This document shows positions 1 through 9,679 of a stretch of DNA of 64,000 bases, one piece after another. The DNA is taken from assembly GCF_905163445.1 (NCBI RefSeq), contig NC_053191.1, positions 6,076,001 to 6,140,000 of the forward strand, in the 5' to 3' direction. A model generated the notes under the pieces. It saw only the letters and a program-made list of their open reading frames with translations, did no database searches and was not told the origin of the DNA. The translations under genes and the position numbers were made by a program. Each line of letters starts with the position of its first letter. The first letter of the stretch is position 1. This DNA is from Pararge aegeria (lineage: Eukaryota; Arthropoda; Insecta; Lepidoptera; Nymphalidae).

Positions 1-799
1 ATTATAATAATTATTAATTGTGTATGTAACTCTAAGACTAATAAATGTATATTAATGTTAACATATTTTTATTCTGCGACCCTAAATATAAGTATGAACA
101 TAATATTACTCACATTGGGTAGTAACAGCATAGTTACCTATAATTACGGAAAGAATACCCGATATTGTAATATCGAGGTACTTTGAAATTCACAACAAAC
201 CCTTGTACGTGTGTACTGTATGTGACAAATAAAAAGATTCCACGTGAAATGTTGGGTAACATTCGGGTTATTCAAGGGCAATCAGTCAACCAGTATCTTT
301 GAAACCGTTCCGTTTCGCTCGCAACATTTCTTGTAATATTGCAGCGAAAAAGAGTAATGGTCTTGGAAATAGAGTTACCTCGCGTGGAAACGGTTTTGTG
401 CCTTTTGTTATACATAATATGGAGTCGTTTCCCTTGCATGAACGCATAGGTGGAGGGACACAAAGAATTGCCTTAAATATACTCGCTGAGACACTGTTGT
501 TGAATGAGTGTTTCGCTTGCAAAATTTACGTGCAATTTTGGAATTTCCAAAGTGGTGCACACAATTTATTGAAGTGTTAAAATGTGAGAAATGTTAAGGA
601 GAACGGAGGTTTAGGGTGCTTGTTTTGTATATTTATTTTAAAATTGTTGTACCTCGTACAAATAGGAGTTACAAAAAGATCGCTGAGTATTGTACAATTT
701 ATTTATATGAACACATATAATATGTGGATGCCGTGGTTACCCCACGATCAGAATAAAGTTGTCACCGCGGAAAGAGGAGGGCTCTTACAGCGGATATCG
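1..799. other. No gene recognised
   Basis: AT-rich sequence. A 93-codon open frame runs on the plus strand at 299-580, with open frames opposite it on the minus strand. I see no domain, signal peptide or family resemblance and do not call it a gene. Confidence 0.5.
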
Positions 800-1165
800 T
801 ACGAGGTGACTAAGGAATAATAACGGAGTACGGCAGCAGCGTCCTCTGTCTTATTACTACCATCTACTCAGTGGCGAGAATAGAGGGTATGCACAGGGTA
901 TGCAGATGATATAAAATGACGAAAATCTCCAGTACGAGTTATACAAAACTTAAGGATAGGCATTGTAAGAGTTATAAAAAGCCAAGCAAGTATTTATAAC
1001 TCATACTCGAGATTTTTTCAATTTTATATAATCTGCATACCCTGTGCATACCCTCTATGCACGCCAATGCATCTACTACGATCATAAACTCGTCAACCCA
1101 GCGGTGTGATTATGGGCAGACCCACCCGATTGTTATACATAGTTGATGAACGTGAGGGTGATTAG
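800..1165 (+). repeat. Repeat G (LINE-like 3' region), split by a hAT MITE
   Basis: The segments around GGCAGCAGCGTCCTCTGT and TTACTACCATCTACT match a second copy at 46585-46690, and both continue into a motif ending TTATGGGCA. I know this block as a common lepidopteran interspersed repeat, probably the 3' part of a retroelement. Here it is interrupted at 869-1069 by a MITE. Outer limits are approximate. Confidence 0.6.
869..1069. mobile_element. hAT-type MITE, 201 bp
   Basis: Flanked by an exact 8-bp target duplication, CATCTACT, at 861-868 and 1070-1077. The ends are inverted repeats (CAGTGGCG at the left, CGCCAATG at the right), and the inverted similarity continues through AGAGGGTATGCACAGGGTAT and beyond. 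An 8-bp duplication with CAGTG-type ends fits the hAT superfamily. No transposase is present, so it is non-autonomous. Related copies lie at 21951-22108 and 40105-40268. Confidence 0.88.
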
Positions 1166-1280
1166 ATATACACGGTGATATTTTACAGTGCTGGGGTAAA
1201 TTTAATAATTTTCCAGGGGTTGCAGTGTGAAAAGCAGGCACACATCGTCTCGGTACTTTCACTCAATAAAGTGTGCTTCT

Positions 1281-1644
1281 TATGTTATAAAAATTAAGCT
1301 TAATTTGCTATACTCCGCGAAAAGCAGGAGAATCTGTATGGTGTAATTTATAGTTTTTTCATTCTTATACCTACTCCACATCAAACAGATCTTCGGCAAT
1401 GTACGTAATAATTGCTAACTATTATTCATTGTCAAGTAAACATCTCCTGAGGATGCTCCGGTTTCGGAGCGAAACGTGCGTAGAGGATACATTGCCGAGG
1501 ATCGAGGATGGTGTGGAGTATAAGTATTGAAGAAATTATAAGTTGCAACATACAGATTCTCCTGCTTTTCGCGGAGTATAGCAAATTAAGCTTAATTTTC
1601 ATAATAAATCATGGATTTCTGCAAAGTAACGCCTGCTTCTATCC
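1281..1644 (+). mobile_element. Inverted-repeat element carrying a hammerhead-like core (locus 1)
   Basis: Two long inverted arms (about 1291-1403 and 1487-1600) enclose a central hairpin. The outer 49 bp of the arms are perfect inverted copies (1292-1340 against 1549-1597, beginning AATTAAGCTTAATT). An imperfect direct repeat flanks the element (AGTGTGCTTCT at 1270-1280, AGTGTGTCTTCT at 1645-1656), which fits retrotransposition with a target duplication. The right end reads GCCTGCTTCTATCCA, as at 31150-31414. There is no reading frame. I infer a non-autonomous Penelope-like or retrozyme-like element; a MITE is the alternative. Confidence 0.65.
1441..1488 (+). ncRNA. Hammerhead-ribozyme-like motif
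   Basis: In order: helix I 5' strand CATCTC (1441-1446); core box CTGAGGA (1447-1453), which fits CUGANGA; helix II GCTCC/GGAGC (1455-1459 and 1466-1470) with loop GGTTTC; core GAA (1471-1473); a very short helix III (ACGTGCGT, 1474-1481); and the cleavage-type triplet GTA ending at 1482, followed by GAGG pairing back to helix I. Short helix III is known for type I hammerheads of Penelope-like elements. One deviation is an extra U (1454) between the core box and helix II, which is also present in the other copies. Activity is inferred, not shown. Confidence 0.65.
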
Positions 1645-1656
1645 AGTGTGTCTTCT

Positions 1657-2240
1657 GATCTGAATAAATGACTATTGTTAGTTGAGGCCCACCTCTACCA
1701 TACTCTTAAGAGGTAATGTTATAATTTAAAGAAAATTTTGATGGTAGCATCCAAAAAATAGTTATCAATTTAACATACAAAAACACGCAAGCTAAAATTT
1801 AATAAGACATTTTATTTATTGTACAAAATTAAACAATAACTAAACAAAACGATGAATAAATCTATGAAAAAAACTCGTGTGCTAGTTATAAATCTGTGTG
1901 CATAATATAAAATTCATGAGTAAACGAATAACGGTGGAGTGTGTATTGTTAAGTAAATCGTCAAACCGTTTTAACGCAAATATATTGAGCAGGAAGCGCT
2001 TTATAGATTAGTGTTTGGAATAAAAATACAATACTGCGGTAGTAGGATTTTATGACGGTATAGTTTACGGGCGAATTGAACTGACATCGGTAACAAAAGC
2101 AATGCTAAATGTAGGCTACACGCAAAACGTGTTATTTTACTATTAGCTGTTCCCAGCGGTTTCACCCGCATTAAAACTTTGAGAGATAGTAAAAAACTAA
2201 TATAACGGAACGTACGGGTGGGTTTTACTTATATAAGTAA
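1657..2240. other. No gene recognised
   Basis: AT-rich unique sequence. I see no open frame of note and no repeat. Confidence 0.5.
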
Positions 2241-2264
2241 TGTACGAGTATTTGCGTCGCCAAT

Positions 2265-2335
2265 ATAAAACAATCAATCAACCAATCAAATCTTTATTCA
2301 GCTTAGGCTATAGTTGCAGCACTAATGAACGTCAT
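2265..2335 (-). repeat. Possible LINE 3' tail
   Basis: Read on the minus strand it ends GCTGAATAAAGATTTG followed by short ATTG-type repeats, the usual form of a lepidopteran LINE 3' end (polyadenylation-like AATAAA plus a simple tail). Too short to classify. Confidence 0.4.
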
Positions 2336-2386
2336 CCATTGTATGTTTTATAAATATAATAATAACACTTATATCAATATTAAAAA

Positions 2387-2422
2387 AAAAACAATGGTCA
2401 CCAATTAGTGACCATTGTTTTG
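2387..2422. repeat. Short hairpin
   Basis: AAAACAATGGTCAC and GTGACCATTGTTTT are perfect 14-bp inverted arms separated by about eight bases. Confidence 0.85.
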
Positions 2423-2547
2423 AATTGTAAAAATAAAGTAACATTTTTGTTACAGCCTTAAAATTAAATAAATAATAAATAAAATAAATAAACACGGCGG
2501 TTGTACTTTCCCGGACGTAATGTAAAGTTACTAAACAGAGATAGTCT

Positions 2548-2625
2548 ACATCGACTTCATCATCAACCTATCTGTCCTATTGCTGCGCAAAGGTCTCTTC
2601 TCTCATAGCTCCTTTAACAGTTACC
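2548..2625 (-). repeat. RTE-type LINE 3' tail
   Basis: On the minus strand it reads like AAGAGACCTTTGCGCAGCAA then GGACAGATAGGTTGATGATG, the usual 3' tail of lepidopteran RTE elements ('cctttgcccagcagtggga... tgatgatga'). Only the tail is present. Confidence 0.65.
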
Positions 2626-2629
2626 ATTA

Positions 2630-3240
2630 TACGAGCGATAATTACTAATAAATAATAAATATAATTACTAATAAATAATTGTAAACTAATAAACTGTCAG
2701 TCTCACAGCTTATTAGACACGTGGTTAATTTCTAACACTCGTTTAGTTCAGAGAATTCACTTCATCCTATCGTTTCACCAGTGGCACGAGAAGAAATTGC
2801 CGTTCCTTGTCGTATCACTGTATGGATAGTGCTCTACTTAATCCTTCTAGACCAACGACCGGGTTCTCCAGGTTCTTGTATTTGGAACAGGTCTCCGACG
2901 ACCAGTTAATAGTTAAATGCATTACCTGTATAAAATAATATACAGCGAGAAGTATTATAAAATTGTTTTATTTTGACTTGTAATAGACAGCACAATAACC
3001 ACTGGTCTGACTAGCAAACTGTAAAATTAAAAGTAAAACCTTAATATGGGCAGTAACTTCAATCAAAACTTTAGAACGGGTTTTCATGTGAATGAAAAGT
3101 TGCCAAAATAAATATATAAAATAAAATAAATAAATAACACCAACTCAATGTGAAGACTAAGCTAGAAGACTTACTTAAATATAATACATGTGTAGCAAGT
3201 AACTCTATCTTAATATCGACTTCTTTAGCTTTCGAATCAA
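2630..3240. other. No gene recognised
   Basis: AT-rich sequence without a convincing frame or repeat match in the window. Confidence 0.5.
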
Positions 3241-3244
3241 AGCA

Positions 3245-3366
3245 AATCAAATTATACTTTATTGTAAATACAAATTATTAGAACAAAAAAAAAAAAACAC
3301 AATTGAAATAAACAAAGAAAAGTACAATCGGCCTTATCACTTAAAAGCGATCTCTACCAGGCAACC
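3245..3366 (-). repeat. LINE 3' tail, family L4
   Basis: Minus strand: GGTTGCCTGGTAGAGATCGC, then GATAAGGCCGATTGTAC, then CAATAAAGTATAATTTG. The same order occurs at 47163-47345 (minus), 49600-49745 (minus) and 36711-36925 (plus). It is a 5'-truncated non-LTR retrotransposon end with a 13-base A run (T on the minus strand). Confidence 0.75.
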
Positions 3367-3369
3367 GGA

Positions 3370-4211
3370 CAGATTAATCAAAAGACTATTTTGATTACTT
3401 AATACCTCATGAGTTCTAAATCATAAATAAAGCTTTGAAGTGTACTTCAAACCTTTATTAGATTTAATTAATCCGTATGTACTTAACTGAAAGCTTATTT
3501 TGAAATTAAAGTCAGTACAGTCATCTGTATTTAATAACATTAAGCGTAAGAACAAAAATATCCTACTTAATACCGTTGAGTTTAATTTTTAAATAAGGTA
3601 AAAGTTTAATTTATTTAATAGATTTCTTTTAAGTTTTTATTAAAAGGTCACAGTGAATACACCTCAAATATAATTTAAAAAGATATCAAAAGCGGAAAGC
3701 GTATTCAAATCGCTATAAAAATTCACAGCTAGAATTTCATTCGCTATTCAAAATCTAGTGTATGGGAACGTTCCAACCGTACGGTCGTTTATCGTTTGCA
3801 GTGTTGTCGTTCACAAGTGTGCATTGTCAAACGTTCCAGCTCCTGGTAGTCAAGGGAAATAGAGCTTACAAGACATTCTTACGGCAGCATAATGTAATTC
3901 CGTGCGACCTATTGGCGACTGTATTCATTTTGTCTTTTCCGATACTGAAAATAAAGCATTGTGTTACCCCAGGGCTATTGAGTACAAAGTGATAAGTGAA
4001 TGCAGAAAAGAGGATAATACATTGCAAACTCAATGAAATCAACTTATTTTGGTATCTATTACAGTATTGCAGCAGGTTTGTGATTAAAATAACATGAGCT
4101 TTATCATCAGCATAATAATACCTTCCGGGTATTTATTTCTTTACAGGCGTTTTTAAAATGAAAGATAATGTAGACCTTAGACTGTTTTCATTGCTTCAAT
4201 TATATAATTAA
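3370..4211. other. No gene recognised
   Basis: AT-rich. A 76-codon plus-strand frame at 3762-3992 shows no recognisable domain and no context supporting translation. Confidence 0.45.
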
Positions 4212-4507
4212 CTAGCTGTTGCCCGCGACTTCGTCTGCGTTTGATTTTGTTTTTAAAGCATTCAGTATCGCTAAGCCTTAAATTATTATAGTAGTATTAT
4301 ATATATATAACATGTGACTGTCAATTAATTATAGAAAAATAATTTGCAATAAAATAAAATTGCGACTATAATTAAAAATCTAAACTATCCTATCTCTTAA
4401 GTTGGAACAGACTGCTCACGGTTTGCCAATATAATTTAAAATCGGTTAAGTAGTTTAGGAGTCCATCGCGGACAAACATCGTGACAAGAGATTTATATAT
4501 ATTAAGA
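4212..4507 (-). mobile_element. Non-autonomous Helitron, 296 bp
   Basis: On the minus strand it begins A|TCTTAATATATATAAATCTC and ends GCGGGCAACAGCTAG|T, so it sits between an A and a T as Helitrons do. The end shows the GC-rich stretch GACGAAGTCGCGGGCAAC ahead of CTAG. It is the same subfamily as the plus-strand copy at 52923-53213. No Rep/helicase is encoded. Confidence 0.88.
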
Positions 4508-6384
4508 TTATGACAAAAAGATCGAGGGGCACACCGCCTCGTCCAGCGTGGACACGCAATGTCCTTAGTGGCGTTAAAGATTGCTTCCTGCGAACGCAAC
4601 TAACAAGACTCGAACTCGAAGCATAGGTAGCATTTTAAAATTATATAAACAATTATATTTTCACATACAATTACTTAAATAAGTAAAAAGACAGCAATAT
4701 ACAAGTATAAGTAAATATACAAGATAAGAACTAAGATTAGTTCACATCTTGATCGCAGCAAGCAAAAAATGCACACTGCATAGAAAGTGCTAGAATTTAG
4801 TCAAAGGCTATAAGATAGCTTCTTATAGTACTTATTTTCGTAATTGAATATGGAAATATAATTCTTTATATAATTTTTAAAAGCTACCTATGCTACTCTG
4901 TGGTATTTTCGAGTATGACGTCTCTAGCAAATCGTACAAGTGTGAGTAGGAAAACGGAAAACCACGCCCTATTATTAACTTTTATTTTCCTGACAACTTT
5001 GATGTGAGAGTCCAGCTTTGTATCTTTCTTTACAACTCCATCCTAGACTTCAAACAAACGCATTATCACTCAAGTTAAGGCGGTTTGGTTTTGCTTGTGG
5101 TGATAATTATTAAAAGAACGTTGGCTAACCGTGCTCTCCAAAACCCGAAGAAATATAAAGTTCGCCCATCCAGTTACTTGCTTTATTGTGCGCGGTTGCA
5201 ACAAGTGGCCTTGATTCATGATTTGATTGCAAACAATAAAGAAGTTGTTATCGAGTATCACTATGGCTAAATAATTTAAATGTTTTTCATTTTAAAACAG
5301 CTGATCGAATTAAAATTCCAAAATCAATATCTATCTATCAAAATAGTTAAAGGAACAAGTTAAGCCCATGGTATAGCCTAAATATCTGAACCATACAAAA
5401 AGCATTAAAAACACAAGAAAACTCCGTTCGTATTTAACACTCCGGTACAGTGCTCCAGCACTTACAGAGTACCCTCATTCTTTGTCGCATAATTGGTTTT
5501 AGAAATTCCCAACCGAGAATTGATGGATTGTTTCCGAAAAGTTTGGCCTCAAATTGTTAATTATGGAAATTCGTGCCGGCAGATCCAATTGATAAAGTCG
5601 GATGTATTTGAGTAATTCTCCAGTAAAACAACGTAAATAATTGTTTGTGGATTATATCTAAATCTATATCTAAGATTATATACTATTACGTATCTATAAC
5701 TATTACGTGATTGCGTAAAAAAAACTAAATCCACTCGCGATCTTATTACCAATTTTGAGAGATTTTATCTGGTAGAGAGAAAGAATGTTGTCTAGTGGAG
5801 ATCGCATTTCAGCTACCTATTGTATATTTCTTTTATGCATATATATAACGCTAATTTTGATTTCATTTCAATATGTAAAAAGAAGGTCTTGAATATCCAA
5901 TTCGGAATTCACTGAACTTTAAAAATATTTGTAAATTTTTTAATCAGTTATTGGATAAACCTTATTTGATAAAGTTACAATAAAAATTATAACTAAACTT
6001 ACTACTGTAAAATTAAGATTATTAAGATTTAAAACCTTCTGCATTATTAAGATTGAAAACCTTCGCGCAAATGGTTTTCTCGCCAGATCCAAACAAAATA
6101 AACTCAACAACAAATCTCATCTATAAACATTGACAGCAACAAATCGTAAACTGTTTTCTAACAATACGTAAGAAGTAACATTATTTTCGCGCTGTAACGC
6201 ATTTAGCAAAATAAGCCGATAAAAAATGGCCGCACTTCGTTGTTTCCGACGAAAATGCTTTATTTTCCTCCGGTTAGTTGAATAAATCGTGCGCGAGCCC
6301 TTTTTTACATTATAAATAAAATTTGCAAATACATTGATATTGCAATCAATATTCTAGACGTGTCATGTAAATAGAAAGAAAAGA
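4508..6384. other. No gene recognised
   Basis: AT-rich. Overlapping short frames occur on both strands at 5070-5270, without known motifs. A 25-base motif at 6251-6275 recurs inverted at 18473-18496 (see findings). Confidence 0.45.
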
Positions 6385-6560
6385 AAGAAAGAAAATATCT
6401 TTATTACTAAAATAAGCCACACACTACAATGTTTTAACGCTATGCACCTAAGATGCCCCACATCGCCTCTGCTGCAGAGACGCCTGGAAAACGCTTGTCA
6501 AATGTGGCACAACCTAGTAAAATGTTCCAGCACAGATTTACGGTACATTGCTCGATAAGA
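6385..6560 (-). repeat. Possible LINE 3' tail
   Basis: Minus strand ends TTTTAGTAATAAAGATATTT then a TTTC-type simple tail, which suggests a retroelement 3' terminus. Upstream extent is uncertain. Confidence 0.4.
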
Positions 6561-6877
6561 ATGCAGCGCTGAAAATCAGTTGGAACCTCAACCCAATTAG
6601 AAGCCACGGAAATAATTAGTGTCCTATCTATATAGATAAAGATAAACCAGCTCTTCGAAAGGCATTACCCGCGTGAAATATTAAGTACCTACACATGAAA
6701 AGTAAACCACGAAAACAATTATCCCTACTTTTATTTCATTGATTATTATTTAATTACTTACTTTAAGCATAAGCTGGTAAAAATAGTACCAGGTACAAAT
6801 AAAAGACATTCAAAAACCGGAATCTAACAAAACTTTGCAACCTGAATTATAATTATACAAATGAATAAAATAATAAT

Positions 6878-7142
6878 AAATAATAAATAAATATACTACG
6901 ACAATACACACATCGCCACCTAGCCCCAAAGTAAGCGTAGCTTGTGTTATGGGTACTAAGATGACTGATGAATATTTTAATGAATTATATATACATAAAT
7001 ACTTAGAAAATACATATAAACACCCAGACACTGAAAAACACTTAATGCTCATCACACAAACATTTTCCAGTTGTGGGAATCGAACCCACGGCCTTGGACT
7101 CAGAAAGCAGGGTCGCTGCCCACTGCGCCAGTCGGCCGTCAA
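6878..7142 (-). mobile_element. tRNA-derived SINE, family SINE1
   Basis: On the minus strand the head has pol III box A TGGCGCAGTGG and box B GGTTCGATTCC. Next comes a body with CATTAAGTGTTTTTCAGTG, ATCAGTCATCTTAGTACCC and a tail GTCGTAGTATATTTATTTA. It matches copies at 27231-27480, 36517-36990 and 38385-38660. An open frame spanning it (6810-7205) is just the SINE read through. Confidence 0.9.
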
Positions 7143-7404
7143 ATAAATAACTGTGGTTTTTTTTTTGTCTTTATGAATGGGCAACAATCGTAATAGTACA
7201 TACATTTCCAGTAAATCTAATCCTTTGAATGCAGTAAATAACGAAGTATTTCTTATCCCCCTGCGTCACCCGATAAGAGCCGGGAGTTCTCCAAGGATAT
7301 TAATCACGGTCTTCGCATTGGATTTATTATTTTTTTCAACGCTTGTTAGGCTATTATTGAATTTAGAGAGAAAACTTTATGAATACTGCGATACAGAATA
7401 TTGA

Positions 7405-7480
7405 TGTTAAAATATTCATCATCATCATCATATCGACGATAGACATCTACTGGGAATAGGTATTTTGTAAGGAGTTCCAC
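7405..7480 (-). repeat. RTE-type LINE 3' tail
   Basis: The plus strand starts CATCATCATCAT, then a decayed form of 'cgacgtccactgctggac', then TTGTAAGGAGTTCCACA. Read on the minus strand this is the familiar lepidopteran RTE 3' end with a (TGA)n tail. A related copy is at 45632-45700. Confidence 0.6.
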
Positions 7481-7580
7481 ACTTCTTAGTTCGACACTAA
7501 GAAGCGCAGTTAAATTCGCGAAACGAAGTTTGAAGAAATATGCATTTTATGCAATTTAATATTACTTGATTTAATATAAA

Positions 7581-7989
7581 TTGAAAATGACCGGGGGAAG
7601 CTTTATAATCGATACTAAGTCCAAAACAGATTTTTATTTAATTTTTGTCTGCCTGTCTGTCTGTCCGGGCATCACGTGAAAACTACTGAACGGATTTGAA
7701 TTAAATTTGGTACAGTGGTAGCTGATATCCCGGGTCAACATATAGGATACTTTTTATCCCGATAAACAATAAGTTTCCTCCGGGATATGGGATGAATTTT
7801 ATCAAGTTTACTTCATATCTCCGTTAAATTTGCACCCATTTTAATTATTATTATTACCAATTACCAAGCATGTATTATCTGATTTTCATAAAGATCTGAT
7901 GAATATTGTCGGAGATCAAGGACATAATTCTTCACAGGTAACAGCAAGTCGCAAGGCATATGGGACAACGATCGAATGTATGCCTCCCA
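7581..7989 (+). mobile_element. TE-A, unclassified, joined to a Helitron (copy 1)
   Basis: Matches 19512-20449 along its whole length: AGTCCAAAACAGATTTTTAT, CCGGGCATCACGTGAAAACT, GTGGTAGCTGATAT, and GGCATATGGGACAACGATCG at the right end. The internal motif 'aaaactactgaacggattt' is Helitron-like. In both copies it runs straight into a Helitron 5' end, which suggests one composite element. Confidence 0.7.
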
Positions 7990-8329
7990 TCCTACTAATA
8001 TTATAAATGCGAAAGCATGTGAGAATAGATGTATGGATAGATGGATGGATGTATGTATGGATGGATGTTTGTTACGCTTTAACGCCACAACGAATGAACC
8101 AATTTGGCTAAAATTTGGCAGAGATACCTACAATATAGTCTGGCATAGCTCATAGGCTTCTTTTTATCCCGGAAAAGCGAACAGCTTCTACAGCATGGCT
8201 TCGCTATTTTTCCCCATTTGTCTTTCAATATCCGCGCAACGGAGTTTTAGACGACGTCTTTTGGATAGGCATAATTGATGTGGTTTTTTTAAGTCGACTT
8301 ATTCGCGGACGAAAGCGCGGGTCCGCTAG
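7990..8329 (+). mobile_element. Non-autonomous Helitron, 340 bp
   Basis: Begins A|TCCTACTAATATTATAAATG and ends GAAAGCGCGGGTCCGCTAG|T. The internal segment has GGAT/TGGATG microsatellite runs, CAATTTGGCTAAAATTTGGC and CTTTTTATCCCGGAAAA, all typical of lepidopteran Helitrons. No protein is encoded. It abuts TE-A with no gap. Confidence 0.9.
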
Positions 8330-8747
8330 TAAATAAATATAAATATAAAACATACTATATATAATGGGAGATTGTTATAGAAATAAATAGAACAAAAATT
8401 TGAATTAAAAACATTATTAGGACTAAAAGCTTATTCCCTCTAGGTCACGAATTCAAGAAAAAAAGTAGCCCGGTTTCACCTAAAAGCGTACCTCGCCGTA
8501 TCTCGTATCAAGCATTAAAAATGCAAATCGAGAAACTATTAGCTTTTATTTTCTACCTAGCGCTTTTCCAGTATTCTTTTACATACTTAGCACCCTATTT
8601 TTTTTTAACCGAAGGTCGCTTTTTAACCTAACCTAGATTCGAAGAAAAATTATAAAAAGTATTTAAAGCTAGACCTTCAAAACCTATGAACTATTCGTGC
8701 AAAATTAAAATTCACAATTAATTAATTTAAAGCTTTGCTGTGCTGTG

Positions 8748-8885
8748 AGTTGGCTGGCTTTATAAGTGATTTTGGAACGTCAGGTCTGTCTGACTGCATT
8801 GACCACCGGTTAAGACAACAGATTCTATCGAGAAGAAGCAGGCAAGAAACTCAGCAGTTGCCTCTTTACACCACAATTTACATAT
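8748..8885 (-). repeat. LINE L1 3' tail fragment (jockey/CR1 group)
   Basis: The minus strand carries AGTTTCTTGCCTGCTTCTTC, then a degraded form of the 'accggtggt' and 'gacttgacgttccaaaa' blocks seen intact at 56680-56830. A decayed 3' end only. Confidence 0.7.
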
Positions 8886-8889
8886 TAAC

Positions 8890-9335
8890 GTAACGTATAT
8901 CAATATATTGTTAAACTAAATGCAATCTTAATTATAAATTATCTTAAAAAAAAAATTATAAATTTAAACCTCGAAAGTATTGCACAACATTTTTGTCCGT
9001 TCAATTTCTTTTAAAATATACAAAGAACCTAGCCTTTTGGATAAACCTAAAGCATCTTGAACGATAAACAATGTTCCCTAAAATTAGGACGAGTGCCTGG
9101 CTAGAAAGCAAATTCAAATTTAACGCTCAATTTTACCTCCTCAACAATAGCCAGACAATTTGATGTACAAAGCAATTCTCAAAATTGGTTTTCGTGCAGC
9201 TACTTTGCCTCTTCCCTTCGACATTGCCTTTTAAATTTGATTTTCAACGTTTATGATACTTATTTCCGAACTAGTAAATTCTCTTCACTTTAACAATAAT
9301 ACAGATTATTTCATCAGTGTCAGCTGATAGATATT
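8890..9335. other. No gene recognised
   Basis: AT-rich sequence, no repeat match found. Confidence 0.45.
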
Positions 9336-9340
9336 GGATA

Positions 9341-9545
9341 GAAGCAGGCGTACTTTGTGGAATTCCATGATATATTATGAGAATAAAGCTATACTCCGCG
9401 GAAAGCAAGAGAATCTGTATGGTGTAATGTATAATTTCTTCAATCTTTATACTCCACACCAAACAGCATCTTGAGCAATTCTCCGAAACCGGAGTATCTC
9501 GGAGGAGATGTTGACTTATAATTAATAATTTTAAAATCATTCATT
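9341..9545 (-). mobile_element. Decayed ribozyme-family inverted-repeat element (locus 4)
   Basis: Starts GGATAGAAGCAGGCG and contains CTATACTCCGCGGAAAGC, AATCTGTATGGTGTAAT and TATACTCCACACCAAACAG, all shared with 1281-1644. The centre (9478-9512) keeps the CTCCG...CGGAG helix on the minus strand, but the GAAAC box and helix III are missing, so the ribozyme core is destroyed. Confidence 0.7.
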
Positions 9546-9638
9546 CATTGTAAAGTCGATACCTCTAGTCATACTATTTTAAACTGTGAAACTATTATTT
9601 AAATACCTAATTAAACAATTAATTTGTGTCTCAATTAA

Positions 9639-9672
9639 CACTAAAATACACACTATAGTGTGTATTTTAGTG
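9639..9672. repeat. Perfect 34-bp palindrome
   Basis: CACTAAAATACACACTA is followed immediately by its reverse complement with no spacer. After one mismatched base on each side, AATTA and TAATT extend the symmetry. Confidence 0.95.
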
Positions 9673-9679
9673 CTAATTA

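Noticed and set aside
299..580. 93-codon plus-strand frame as a host exon
   Set aside because: No domain or homologue recognised, antisense frames of similar length, and no splice or promoter context that I trust.
6810..7205. 131-codon minus-strand open frame
   Set aside because: It lies over SINE1 and its simple tail; translations of other SINE1 copies give similar accidental frames.
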